From NCBI GenBank assembly GCA_963713695.1, contig CAVQMU010000005.1, positions 62,001 to 126,000 on the forward strand: 64,000 nt of DNA, given 5' to 3'. How positions within the stretch are numbered: position 1 is the stretch's first letter; every line of letters begins with the position of its first letter. The stretch is from Rhodoblastus sp963713695 (GTDB lineage Bacteria; Pseudomonadota; Alphaproteobacteria; Rhizobiales; Beijerinckiaceae). This document shows, piece by piece, positions 37,335-47,992 of this stretch. A program made the position numbers and the translations under genes. The notes under the pieces were generated by a model. It searched no databases and was not told the DNA's origin. It saw only the letters and a list, made by a program, of their open reading frames with translations.

Positions 37335-38485
37335 TGTCCGACCAGCCCGCGCGCGACGATCAGGCGCATGATTTCGTTGGTTCCCTCGAGGATTTGATGG
37401 ACGCGCAAGTCGCGGACGATTTTCTCCACGCCATATTCGGAAAGATAGCCATAACCGCCGAAGAGCTGCAGCGCGTCATTCGCCACCTTGAAGCCCGCGT
37501 CCGTGACGAAGCGCTTGGCCATGGCGCAACGCATGGTCGCATTGGCGTCGCCGCGATCGTAGGCCGCGGCGGCCGAATACAGGACCACCCTGGCCGCATC
37601 GAGTTCGATGGCCATGTCCGCGAGACGGAATTGCAGCGCCTGGAAGGCGTCGAGCCTTTTTCCAAACGCCACGCGCTCGCTCATGTATTGGCGCGCCTTG
37701 TCGAAGGCGGCCTGCGCCCCGCCAAGCGAGGAGGCGGATATGTTGAGCCTGCCGCCGTCGAGGCCGGCCATGGCGATCTTGAAGCCCGTTCCCTCGGCGC
37801 CGATCAGGTTTTCCGCGGGAATCCGGCAATCGTCGAACATCACCGCGCGGGTCGGCTGGGCGTTCCAGCCCATTTTTTTCTCGTTGGCGCCAAAGGACAG
37901 GCCCGGCGCATCCTTTCGACGACAAAGGCCGAAATGCCCGCCGGCGCCGGGGCCGCCCGTGCGCGCCATCACGACATAGAGGTCGCTGACGCCGGCGCCG
38001 GAAATGAACTGCTTCGCGCCGTTCAGCACAAAATGGCCGCCGTCGCGCCGCGCCGCGCATTTCAGCGCCGCCGCATCCGAGCCGGCGCCCGGTTCGGTCA
38101 GGCAATAGCTGGCTATGCTCTCGAAACGACAGAGCGCCGGCAGGTATTTTTCGCGCTGCGCGTCGACGCCGAACCTGTCGATCATCCAGGCGCTCATATT
38201 GTGGATCGACAGGAAGGAGGCGACGCTCGGGCAGCCGCCGGCCAGCGCTTCGATGACCAGCGCCGAATCGAGCCTTGTCAGGCCGGAGCCGCCAACGTCC
38301 TCGCGCACATAAATTCCGGCCATGCCGAGTTCCGCCGCCTGCCGCAGCACGTCCGCCGGAAAATGCTTCTTCTCGTCCCATTCGACCGCATGGGGCGCGA
38401 TGCGCTCGGCGGAAAAGGCGCGAGCCATTTCGCGAATGGCGATCTGGTCCTCGGGCAGCGCGAACAGCGGCATGAAGGCTTTCAC
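37331..38485 (-). CDS. Acyl-CoA dehydrogenase, probably isobutyryl-CoA specific
   Basis: FAD enzyme of 384 residues, first gene of the valine operon. SYCLTEPGAGSDA and the C-terminal GGYGYLSEYGVEKIVRD and ILEGTNEIMR are family motifs. Residues around 185 read GGHFGLCRRKDAPG where relatives have a GGISAFVVEKDAPG-like sequence. The latter is obtained by removing one C of the CCC at 37937-37939 and adding one T to the TTT at 37914-37916, so two compensating one-base errors keep the frame open. Isobutyryl-CoA specificity is inferred from the operon. Confidence 0.93.
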   Translation of the reverse strand: MKAFMPLFALPEDQIAIREMARAFSAERIAPHAVEWDEKKHFPADVLRQAAELGMAGIYVREDVGGSGLTRLDSALVIEALAGGCPSVASFLSIHNMSAWMIDRFGVDAQREKYLPALCRFESIASYCLTEPGAGSDAAALKCAARRDGGHFVLNGAKQFISGAGVSDLYVVMARTGGPGAGGHFGLCRRKDAPGLSFGANEKKMGWNAQPTRAVMFDDCRIPAENLIGAEGTGFKIAMAGLDGGRLNISASSLGGAQAAFDKARQYMSERVAFGKRLDAFQALQFRLADMAIELDAARVVLYSAAAAYDRGDANATMRCAMAKRFVTDAGFKVANDALQLFGGYGYLSEYGVEKIVRDLRVHQILEGTNEIMRLIVARGLVGQ

Positions 38486-38767
38486 TCCTGGGGCGAAAGA
38501 AACGGCGGGGGCGAACGCGCCGCCCGATATTCACGCCTGTCGCAGCGAAAGGCGATTCAACTATGTGCGAAGCCATCAGGCCCCCGCCAGGAAGCCGGAC
38601 GAACCTCGCCAGCGGCGATTTATAGGCGGCGCTTCCGACGCCCGAAACCGGATTTTCCGCGAAACCAATGTGCGGGGGCGCGGAATGGCCATGGCCAAGG
38701 CAGGCCGTGATTGCCGCGCAGTCGCCCCAGCGCTATGGATAGGCTTCAGTCTCCGGAGAAGCCCGCC

Positions 38768-40528
38768 ATGTCGACCGACGACGTCCAGACGAATGCGCCG
38801 CGCGCTGACGCCATCGCCCCGCTCAAAGCGGCGATCGACCATCTTGCGCGGGGCGAAACCGAGGCCTGCGCTGCAGGCGGCGAGCGACGCCTGCCACGCG
38901 CGCCCGAATCTGCCGCAGGCCCATTACGCCTATGGCCAGGCCTGGATCGGCGCTCGAGCGAGCACGGCGCGCGGCCGAGCAGGCCTTCGCCGGCCGCGAT
39001 GCGGCTGGCGCCGGATTGGGCCGACGCCTGGGTCAATTACGGCCTCGCCCGCTACCGCCAGGGCGCGATCGAGGACGCCAAGACCGCCATGCGGCAGGCG
39101 CTTCGCCACGCGCCCGGACCACCCGGCCGCGACCGCCAATCTCGGCGGCCTTCATGCGCATCACCGGCGAGCCCGAGGCCGCCGAGGCGCTGCTGCGCGA
39201 GACGCTCGCGCGCGAGCCGGACAACGCCGGCGCGCGGCTCAATCTCGCCGCCGACCTGCTGCAGGAGGAACGCGCCGCCGACGCGCTGGCGCTGCTCGAC
39301 GCCGCGCCGGCCTGCCAATCGAGGACCCGGCGGCCGCGCGGCACTGGCAGCTGCAGCGCGTCGCTGGCGCTGCTGCAGCTCGGCCGGCTCGGCGGAGGCG
39401 CGGACGGCGCTGCGACGCTTGGCCGCGCTGGGCCCGCATGCCGCCCGAGATCGCGCCGCTGTGGCACTGGCGGCGGGTGCTGCTGGCCCTGGCGGACGCG
39501 AGATCCGGCGCGCGCCGCGACGGAGGCGGCGCGATGGAGGCGGCGCTCGACGCCATGGGCGACGGCGCGGTGCCGGAACACCGGATCATGGCGCATTACG
39601 ATCTCGCGAAATTCTGGTCGGGCCAGGGCGAGCACGCGCGCGCCTTCGCGCAATGGAGTCGCCGGCCACGCGCTGCTGAGCCGCTCGCAGCCGTTCTCGC
39701 GCGACGAACACCTCGCCTTCGTCGACGCCAACATCGCTGCTTCGGCGCGGCGCGTTTGCCGACGGGCCGCGCGCGCGGCAATCGCCGATCCGGCGCCGGT
39801 CTTCATCGTCGGCATGCCGCGCTCCGGCACGACGCTGTGCGAGCAGATCCTGGCCGCCCATGCGCAGGCGCATGGCGCCGGCGAGCGGACGGCGCTCGGG
39901 CAGGCCTTCTGCGCGCTCGGCGGCGGGGAAGGCGCGGAGGCCGTGCGGCGCATCGCCGCGTCTGCCGCAGGACGACGCTGGACGCGGCGGCGACAGCCTA
40001 TCTCGCGCGAGCTGCACGCGCTGGCGCCGGACAAGGCGCGCATCGTCGACAAGATGCCCGGCAATTTCAATTATCTCGGCCTGGTCGGCCTGATGCTGCC
40101 CGGCGCGAAGATCATCCATTGCGTGCGCGATCCGCGCGACATCGGCCTGTCGATCTTCACCTTCCGCTTTCACGGCGCGCACGGCTACGCCCACGACCTC
40201 GCCGATCTCGGCTGGTACATCGGCCAGCACGACCGGCTGATGGCGCATTGGAAGGAGGCGCTGCCCGGCGCCGATCCTCGACGTGCGGCTTTCCGACTGG
40301 GTGGAGGATTTCGACGCGACGCTCGCGCGCGTGCTTGCCCATCTCGACCTGCCGCCCGACCCGAACTGCGCGCGCTTTTACGAGGGCGACAGCCGCGTGC
40401 GCACGGTCAGCCGCGCGCAGGTTCGCCAGCCCGTCAACGCGCGCGGGCTTGGCCGCTGGAAGAGCTATGCACAGGAGCTCGCGCCGCTGATCGCCGAACT
40501 TGGGGACACCGGGCTAGAGAGCGCCTGA
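38768..40528 (+). pseudogene. TPR-sulfotransferase family protein, frame broken many times
   Basis: Tetratricopeptide-like N-terminal repeats (QALRHAPG, ETLAREPDNAGARLNLAADL) precede a sulfotransferase domain with the PAPS 5'-phosphosulfate loop VFIVGMPRSGTTLCEQIL and the downstream IIHCVRDPRDIGLS. The protein can be followed from MSTDDVQTN to AELGDTGLESA only by changing frame at least ten times. Motifs and repeats remain intact in whichever frame they fall, so the breaks look like dense sequence errors, but a recent pseudogene cannot be excluded. The ATG at 38768 is preceded by GGAGAAG. Confidence 0.75.
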
Positions 40529-40671
40529 CATTCCGCCCCCGCGCCGGAGAGGCGACGGAACGCGCAAGCGCGAGCTCAAGGGTGAGGCGCGTCAAAGCAA
40601 CCGGCGCAAACCTTTCGGCGGCTGATGCGTTGGGACAGATGCGCCCAGCTCATGATTTCGTCGAGGCCTCC

Positions 40672-41426
40672 ATGCATGTCGCGCCGCAGCTCCAGAACCC
40701 GCAGCCTTGCCTTGAGGAGCCCACCCGCATCCTCTTCGTCGAGGACGACGCGGCCATCGCGCAATTGCTGACAGAAATCTTCGTCGAGGACGGCTTCAAA
40801 GTCGCCAGCGTCGCCTCGGGCGAGGAACTGGACAGCCTTCCCGGGCTCGACGCCTACGATATGCTGGTGCTCGACGTGATGCTGCCCGGCGAGGACGGGT
40901 TTTCCCTCTGCCGGCGCCTGCGCGCCGCGTCGGGCGTGCCGATCATCATGCTGACGGCGCTGGGCGAGGACGTCGACCGGATCGTCGGTCTCGAAATCGG
41001 CGCTGACGACTATGTCACCAAGCCCTTCAATTCGCGTGAACTGGTGGCGCGCGTCCAAGCTCTCATGCGGCGCGCCCGCGCGCCGTTCGCCGGCCAGCGT
41101 CCCCGCGCGCTCGGCTTCGCCGGCTGGCGGCTTTATCCCGGCGAGCGCCGGCTGGTGAGCCCCGACGGCGCGGGCGTCACGACCACCAGCGCCGAATTCG
41201 ACCTGCTGCTGGCGCTTTGCCAGCAATCCGCGAGCGTATCCTGTCGCGCGAGCAATTGCTCGACCTGACCCATGGCGGTCTCGCCGGCCCGATCGAACGC
41301 AGCATCGACGTGCATATCAGCCGTATCCGCCAGAAAATCGAACCCGATCCGCGCGATCCCTCGTTCATCAAGACGGTGCGGCTGGGCGGCTATGTCTTCG
41401 CGGCGAATGTCGAGGCGTTGCCATGA
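40672..41426 (+). CDS. OmpR-family response regulator (frameshifted)
   Basis: Receiver domain with LFVEDDAAIAQLL, phospho-acceptor D in LVLDVMLPGEDG, and ADDYVTKPF, then a winged helix. The frame breaks near 41222-41234, inside the winged helix; its last part (ERILSREQLLDLTHGG to RLGGYVFAANVEALP) continues in another frame. The last stop overlaps the start of the sensor kinase as ATGA. The ATG at 40672 has GAGG 5 bases upstream; an earlier ATG at 40639 is possible. Confidence 0.83.
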
Positions 41427-42795
41427 CGTTTCTGCGACCGCCTCGCGCCGAAAACCATCGCGGCGCAGATCGCCTGCCTGGTCGATCGTCGCGGTGGTGC
41501 TTGGCGTCGGGCCTCTCCTCGGTGGCCTTGTTCCATCTTTTCTACGCCAGCCAGGCAGGCGCGAACGGCGAGATTCTCCCGGCGGTGCGCGCCGCGCGCA
41601 TCGCCGGCATCGTCCGCAAGGCGCAGGAGGCGCCGCATCGCGATCTCGCGCAATTGCTCCAAAGCGCGCATTCGCCGGCCGTATCCGTCGAAAGGGTCCC
41701 TTTGCAAAGCCTTGGCGACCTGCCCGCTCCGCGATGCGCGCGAGACGGACTTTGTCCGGGCGATCAAGGAGCGGCTTGAGCGAAATTTCGGCGTGACGCC
41801 GCTGCCCTATGCCGGGGGTGAATGCCATTTTCGTGGCTGTAGACGATGAAAACGCGCTGAAATTCGTCTCGGCGCCGAACATGTTTCCGCTGCAGAACTT
41901 GTTGCTGATCCAGACGACGATCGCCGTGGCCATCATCACCGTGATGATCCTGCTGCTGTCGCTTTACGCGCTCAAGCGGATCACCGCGCCGCTTTCCGCC
42001 ATCGCCTCGGCGGCGCGTTCCTTCGGCCCTCATTCGAGGGAAGGCGGCGTCATCAAGGGGACAGGGCCGCGCGAAATCAAGCAGGTGGCCGAGGCCTTGC
42101 GCGACATGAGCGAGCGGATGCGCGGCCTTGTCGACGAGCGCACGAAAATGCTCGAAGCGATCAGCCACGATCTGCGCACGCCGCTGACCCGGCTGAGGCT
42201 GCGCGCGGAGCGTCTCGGCGACCCCCGCATCTGCGACGCCATGCTACGCGACATCGCCCTGATCAACGACATGGTGGACGAGACCCTGGCCTATCTTCGC
42301 GACGGCCAGAGCGCCGAGGCGTCGCAATTGATCGACCTGCCCAGCCTGCTGCTGACCATTTGCGCGCAATTCGCCGACATTGGCCACGACGTGTCCTATC
42401 GAGGGCCCGCGCATTTCGCCTATTCCTGCCGCGCCCAAGCCCTCTCGCGCGCCGTCGCCAACATCGTCGACAACGCCACCAAACACGCGGGATCCGTCAC
42501 CGTGTCCCTGCAATCTCCGGACGAAACGACGGCGCGGATCGAAGTCTCGGACGATGGGCCGGGCATTCCCCCCGCCTTGCGCGAAAAGGCTTTCGAGCCC
42601 TTCTTCAAGGGCGACAGCGCGCGTTCCTCGGGTCGCGGCGGCTTCGGCCTCGGCCTGTCCATCGCCCGCGACATCGTCCGTCGTCAGGGCGGCGCGATTT
42701 TCCTGCGCGACCGGGCGCCGCACGGCTTGACCGTGGTGCTTTCGCTCGACGGGGAGTTTGCCGGCCGCGACCGGCGGCAAACGCCGGCGGCGTGA
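41423..42795 (+). pseudogene. EnvZ-like sensor histidine kinase, N-terminal half frame-broken
   Basis: The C-terminal two-thirds is intact: membrane helix (LLLIQTTIAVAIITVMILLL), HAMP-like linker, dimerisation motif with phospho-histidine EAISHDLRTPLTRLR, and ATPase domain with VDNATKHA, DDGPGIPP and GGFGLGLSIARD. The N-terminal first helix and periplasmic region need at least four frame changes between about 41440 and 41815. The order regulator-kinase with ATGA overlap makes them a cognate pair. The stimulus is unknown. Confidence 0.78.
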
Positions 42796-42806
42796 TCGAC
42801 TTTCCT

Positions 42807-43442
42807 TTATTCCCTCAACAATCCTGGACCGCTGACGAACGGACTCTTTCGCAGATAAAATCGCAAAAGCCGGTCCGCATCGCGCGAGACGCCAATCCTG
42901 ACGCTCTCCCCGATTTCGACTGGCTGGCTGTCGCCGCGCCCGAGCCACAGCGGGCCCTCCCGGCAGAGATCGAGCCCATCCAGCGACCGATCGATCCGCA
43001 AAGCCGCAGCAAGCCTTCCCGGTCCTCGCGCCAGGTCGCGCAAGCGTTCGACGCCGCGATTTTGCCGCATGATCGAGACGCCCAAGAGCGGCTCGAGCGC
43101 CCTGATCAGGACGCCGGCGCCGATACCCGGCGTCTCGCTCGAGACGTTCAGCATGTATGATGCGCCGTAGGCGAGATAAACATAGGCATGGCCACGTTCG
43201 AGAAACAGCGAGCGATTGCGCTGGGTCATCCCGCGGTAGGCGTGCCCGGCGGCGTCGCCGACGGCATAGGCCTCGGTCTCGACAATGCGCCCGCCGGCGA
43301 CGCCTTCCGGCAATTCGCGCACCACGAACTTGCCGAGGAGATAGCGGGCCAAAGAGACCGTATCGATCGGCAGATCCGAACGAGCAAGCGCCGAGAGGCC
43401 ATCCCTTCCGTAGCCCGTTTTCAAGTCATCTGCTCGACCCAT
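42807..43442 (-). CDS. 3-methyladenine DNA glycosylase (AAG/MPG type)
   Basis: Base-excision repair enzyme of 211 residues resembling alkyladenine DNA glycosylase. The catalytic glutamate lies in RIVETEAYAVGDAAGHAYRGMTQRN, and HAYVYLAYGASYMLNVSSE is the conserved beta-strand region. Its start overlaps the end of the NTF2-like gene by 22 bases on the same strand, so translation is probably coupled. Confidence 0.93.
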   Translation of the reverse strand: MGRADDLKTGYGRDGLSALARSDLPIDTVSLARYLLGKFVVRELPEGVAGGRIVETEAYAVGDAAGHAYRGMTQRNRSLFLERGHAYVYLAYGASYMLNVSSETPGIGAGVLIRALEPLLGVSIMRQNRGVERLRDLARGPGRLAAALRIDRSLDGLDLCREGPLWLGRGDSQPVEIGESVRIGVSRDADRLLRFYLRKSPFVSGPGLLRE

Positions 43443-43801
43443 TGCGCACGCGAAGGCCCCGGCTCGAACGGATCGCTGAAATACTGGGTCTCGCGGGCCA
43501 CCTTGCCATCGAGGAACTCCATGATGCTCACCGTGTAAGACGGCCTTCCGTCATAATTCAGGACGAATTCCGTGACCCAGAGGTTATCAGCGCCAATGAT
43601 CCGCCGCACCGCGAAGCGCTTGCGATTTGGCTGCGCGGCGCGAGACGACTGGATGTTCCTCTGCCCGCGGATGCGCTCGCCCGATTGAGGATATTCGAGC
43701 ACCGCGTCCTCGCGGTAAATCTGGTGCTCCTCCTCGAAGTCGCTCGCGTCGGAGGCGGCCCAGTGGCGATCCAGAGCCGCTCGAATCTGCAGGTCTGCCA
43801 T
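43421..43801 (-). CDS. NTF2-like (SnoaL) domain protein
   Basis: Protein of 126 residues with the cone-shaped NTF2 fold pattern: HWAASDASDFEEEHQIYRED at the N-terminus, SGERIRGQRNI, and the C-terminal MEFLDGKVARETQYFSDPFEP typical of the family. Function ranges from isomerases to binding proteins; none can be picked here. The ATG at 43801 is used because the family begins near it. It is directly upstream of the 3-methyladenine glycosylase gene. Confidence 0.85.
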   Translation of the reverse strand: MADLQIRAALDRHWAASDASDFEEEHQIYREDAVLEYPQSGERIRGQRNIQSSRAAQPNRKRFAVRRIIGADNLWVTEFVLNYDGRPSYTVSIMEFLDGKVARETQYFSDPFEPGPSRAQWVEQMT

Positions 43802-43951
43802 ACAACTCTCCTTGGTCTGGCTGGACAGCCGCCGTCGCGGCTGCCGTTTATCGTCAACGCGGGCGCCGGCGAAGCGAAGCCGATGAAAATCATGAAATCG
43901 AAGAACCGACCGCGCCCGTCGGCGTTTTTCCCGCGCAACGGGGACGAAAAA

Positions 43952-44542
43952 ATGGCGCACAAAATCCTGGTCTTCTACGGTTCCTATCGGTCGGATCGAA
44001 TGGGCGTCCGGCTGGCTGACTTCATTGTCGCGAGGCTTCGGGCGCGCGGCGACGCTGCCGAACTTGTCGATGCAAAGGCCGTCGGCCTTCCGATGCTCGA
44101 CCGGATGTACAAGGAATATCCGCCAGGTTCGGCTCCTGCGGCCATGGAGGCCCTGGCGGCGAAGATTCGCGCCGCGGACGCTTTTGTGTTCGTTGTGGGC
44201 GAATATAACTGGGGGGTGCAGCCAGGCTTGAAGAACCTGACCGACCATTTCCTTGAAGAATGGTTTTGGCGCCCCGCCGCCATCGCAAGCTACTCAGCCG
44301 GACGTCTTTCCGGGGCGCGATCGAGCCTCGCCTGGCACGGCATCCTTTCCGAAATGGGCATGGTGGTGATTTCGAGCGTCCTCGCGGTGGGTCCCATCGC
44401 CCAGACGCTGGATTCGGACGGCGCTCCGGCCGGCCCCGCAGGAAAGGCGCTGGAGCCGGCCTTTGAACGGTTTGCAGACGACCTGGACTGGTGGGCCGAA
44501 GCCGCCAAGGCGCAACGGGCGCGCCGTCCGCCGCCCTATTAG
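43952..44542 (+). CDS. NADPH-dependent FMN reductase-family protein
   Basis: Flavodoxin-like protein of 196 residues. The phosphate loop is VFYGSYRSDRMGVRLADF, and the flavin-contact motif is VVGEYNWGVQPGLKNLTDHF. The family includes azoreductases and quinone reductases; the substrate is unknown. The ATG at 43952 (MAHKILVFYGS) follows GGGGACGA; upstream in-frame sequence has no similarity. It is divergent from the NTF2-like gene. Confidence 0.9.
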   Translation: MAHKILVFYGSYRSDRMGVRLADFIVARLRARGDAAELVDAKAVGLPMLDRMYKEYPPGSAPAAMEALAAKIRAADAFVFVVGEYNWGVQPGLKNLTDHFLEEWFWRPAAIASYSAGRLSGARSSLAWHGILSEMGMVVISSVLAVGPIAQTLDSDGAPAGPAGKALEPAFERFADDLDWWAEAAKAQRARRPPPY

Positions 44543-44560
44543 GCCCGGCGCCGCCGGGGT

Positions 44561-47500
44561 CTAATGCCTCCGCGAAAAACGCAGCCGCAGCCGGTCGAGA
44601 TAGAGATAGACGATCGGCGTCGTGTAAAGCGTCAGCGCCTGGCTGACGATCAGGCCGCCGACGATCGAAATGCCCAGGGGCTCGCGCAACTCGCCGCCTT
44701 CGCCGAAGCTGAAGCACAGGGGCAAGGCGCCGAGCAGGGCCGCGGTCGTGGTCATGATGATCGGACGGAATCGGACCACGGCGGCGTGATAGATGGCGTC
44801 GCGAGAGTTCATGCCGCCCTCGCGCTCCGCCTGGAGCGCGAAATCGATCATCAATATGGCGTTCTTCTTGACGATGCCGATCAGCAGGATCACGCCGATC
44901 AGGGCGATGATGGTGAAAGGCAGGCCGAAGGCCATCAAGGCCAGCACCGCGCCGACGCCCGCCGAAGGCAGGGTCGAAAGGATCGTCACCGGGTGCATGA
45001 AGCTCTCGTAGAGCACGCCGAGGACAATGTAGATCGCGGCCAGCGCCGCCGCGACCAGCACTTTTTCGTCGGCGAGCGACTGGCTGTAGAGAAGCGCCGC
45101 GCCAGCGAAGCCGCGGAGGAGATTGTCCGGCATATGGATTTTTTCCTCGGCGCGGTGAATGGCCGTCTCCGCGTCGCTCAGCGATTTGCCCCTGGCGAGG
45201 TTGAAGGAGAGCGTCGCCGCCACGAACTGGCTCTGGTGGTTGACTGCGAGCGGCGTGTGGCCCGGCGCGTAACGGGCGAAGGCCAAAAGCGGGACCATGG
45301 CCTCGTTCGAAGTCGCGACGGACGCGCCGGCCGAGGCGACGCTCGCGCCCGCCGAGGCGAGGGTCGCCTGCGCCGCAATGCGCACTGCGTTGTTGGACGC
45401 CGTGCTGAGGCCGGTCTGCGATGCGCCCGTCAAGGAAGCGCCCGAGGTCGCCGCCGTCGCGGTCGGCGCCAGGGAAACCGCGAGATTGGGCAAGGTGTTT
45501 ACGACATTGGCGATGGGCACGCCGATATTTGAGGCCGAAGCCGCCAGGGAGGAGCGGGTGGGCGTCGTCGGCGGCGTCGCAAGGACGGTCGGGATCGCCA
45601 AGCCCAGCGCCGGTCCCGCGGCCACGGCGCCGGCGCTGACCGCCGTCGTTTGCGAGCCGTTCGCCGGCGCGCCCGAGGCGCTGATCCAGAACTTTCTCAA
45701 TATGTCCGGGCGCTGCCAGAACTGCGGCGCCGCCTCCATCACCACGCGATATTGGTTGAGCGGATTATAGATGACCGAAACCGAGCGCTGGCCGAAGGCG
45801 TCGTAGAGCGTATTGTCGATCTGCACCATCTTGAGGCCCAGCCGCGAGGCCGTGTCGCGATCGACGTCTATGTCGAGACCGAGGCCGTTCTGTTGCTGGT
45901 CGGAACTGACCTCGGAAAAGGTCTTGTCTTTTTCCAGTTCGGCCAGAAGTTTCGGCGCCCATTGATTCACCTCGGCGGTGGTGTCGCTGAGAATCGAATA
46001 TTGATAGAGCAGATTTCCCTGCCTGCCGCCGACCTGGATATCCTGCACCGGCGCCAGATAAAGACGCGCGCCCGGAATTCGCGCGAGATTTCGCCTGAGA
46101 CGCGCGATCACCGCCTGGACGCCGTCGCGCTGGGCGAGCGGCTTCAATTGCAGGAACATCGCGCCCGTATTGGTCTGGGCGGACACGCCGCCGCCGCCCG
46201 TGCCGGTATAGCCGACGACGCTGGCCAGGTCCTTGTCGGCGTCGACAACCGCCATCATCTGCGTCAGCTTTTTCGACAGGAGCTGAAACGACATGCTCTG
46301 GTCGGCGACCAGCACCGCGACAATGCGTCCGGTGTCCTGTTCGGGGAAAAAGCCCTTGGGCACATACCAGATCAAAAACACGTTGAGCACGATCGCGCCC
46401 AACAAGGTCATCAGAACAAGAAAGCTGTGCTTCAGCGCGACAGCCAGAGTGCGCGCGTAAAAATTCTGCACGCGCTGGAACAGCGGAACGCGCGCGCCCT
46501 CCGGCCTCGGCGGCTTCAGGCGCAGGATGAGCGCGCACATCATCGGCGCCGTGGTCAGCGAGATGAACATCGAAATGACGATAGCCAGCGAAAGCGTGAC
46601 CGCGAATTCGCGGAACAGACGCCCGACCAGTCCGCCCATCAGCAGGATCGGCGTGAACACCGCGATCAGCGACAGGGTGATCGAAGACAATGGTGAAGCC
46701 GATGTCGCGGGCGCCGATCAGCGCCGCCTGGCGCCGCTCCATCCCCTCTTCCATGTGGCGCTCGATGTTTTCCAGCACGACGATGGCGTCATCGACGACA
46801 AAGCCGGTCGAAATGGTCAGCGCCATCAGCGACAGGTTGTCCAGCGAATAGTCGAGAAGATACATGGCGCCGAAAGTGCCGACGATGGAGACGGGCACGG
46901 CGACGGCCGGAATCAGCGCGGCGCGGCCGTTTTGCAAGAAGACGAAGACCACGCCGACCACCAGGCTCATGGCGATGATCAGGGTCCGCTGGGTCTCCGC
47001 CAGCGAATTGCGGATCGTCGTCGAGCGGTCGGAGGCGAAGCCGATTTCCATCGCCTCGGGCAGCGCCGCCCTGAGTTTTGGAATGGAGGCGCGCACGGCG
47101 TCGACGGTCTTGATGATATTGGCGCCGGGTTGCCGGAAGACGATAAGGATCACCGCCGGGCGCCCATCAGCCAATCCGAGATTGCGCAGGTCCTGGGCCG
47201 AATCCACGACCTCCGCCACGTCGCTGAGCCGAAGCGCGTCGCCGTGCCGGTAGGCGATGACCTGCGACCGGAAATCGGCGGCCCGTTTGGCCTGGTCCGT
47301 GGTGTAGATCTGCCAGCGATGGTCGCCGACGTCGATGGCGCCCTTGGGCGCGTTGGCGTTGGCCGACCCCAAGGCCGAACGGACGTCCTCGAGGCCGATG
47401 CCGAAGTGAAACAGTTTCAGCGGATCGAGCTCGACCCGCACCGCCGGCAGGGCGGACCCGCCGATGATCACCTGTCCCACGCCTGAAATCTGTGACAATT

Positions 47501-47992
47501 GCTGCGAAGAATCGTGCTCGCCGCATCGTACATCTGCACGCGGGTCAGCGTCTTGGACGTCAGCGTGAGGATCAGCACCGGCGCGTCGGCCGGGTTGACC
47601 TTGCGATAGATCGGCTGCGACAGGAGATTGGTCGGCAGGTCGGCCTGGGCGGCGTTGATCGCCGCCTGCACGTCCTTGGCGGCGCCGTCGATATTGCGGT
47701 CGAGGCCGAATTGCAGGGTCACGCGCGACTGACCGGTCTGGCTCTGCGAGGTCATCTCCGTGACGTCGGCGATCTCGCCGAGATGGCGCTCCAGGGGCTC
47801 GGCGAGGCTCGTCGCCGCAACCTCCGGACTTGCGCCGGGCAATTGCGCCTGCACCGAAATGGTCGGAAAATCGACCTGCGGCAGCGGGGCGACGGGAAGC
47901 GACATATAGCCAATAGCGCCGGCGAGCGCGATGGCGATGGTCACCAGCGTGGTGGCGACGGGACGCTCGATGAACGGGGCGGAAATGTTCAT
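44561..47992 (-). CDS. RND efflux permease, MdtC-like (two frameshifts, long insertion)
   Basis: Second RND pump gene. It begins NISAPFIERPVATTLVTIAI and shows FVVDDAIVVLENIERH, whose aspartates carry protons. The frame breaks twice: a missing C near 47506 in the minus-strand reading of LAQQLSQISGVG, and an extra A at about 46684 before SITLSLIAVFTPILLMGG. The rest reads to 44561. Between roughly 45270 and 45690 the porter region carries about 140 residues of Ala/Ser/Thr-rich low-complexity sequence absent from typical MdtC. The start overlaps the stop of the first RND gene. Confidence 0.87.
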
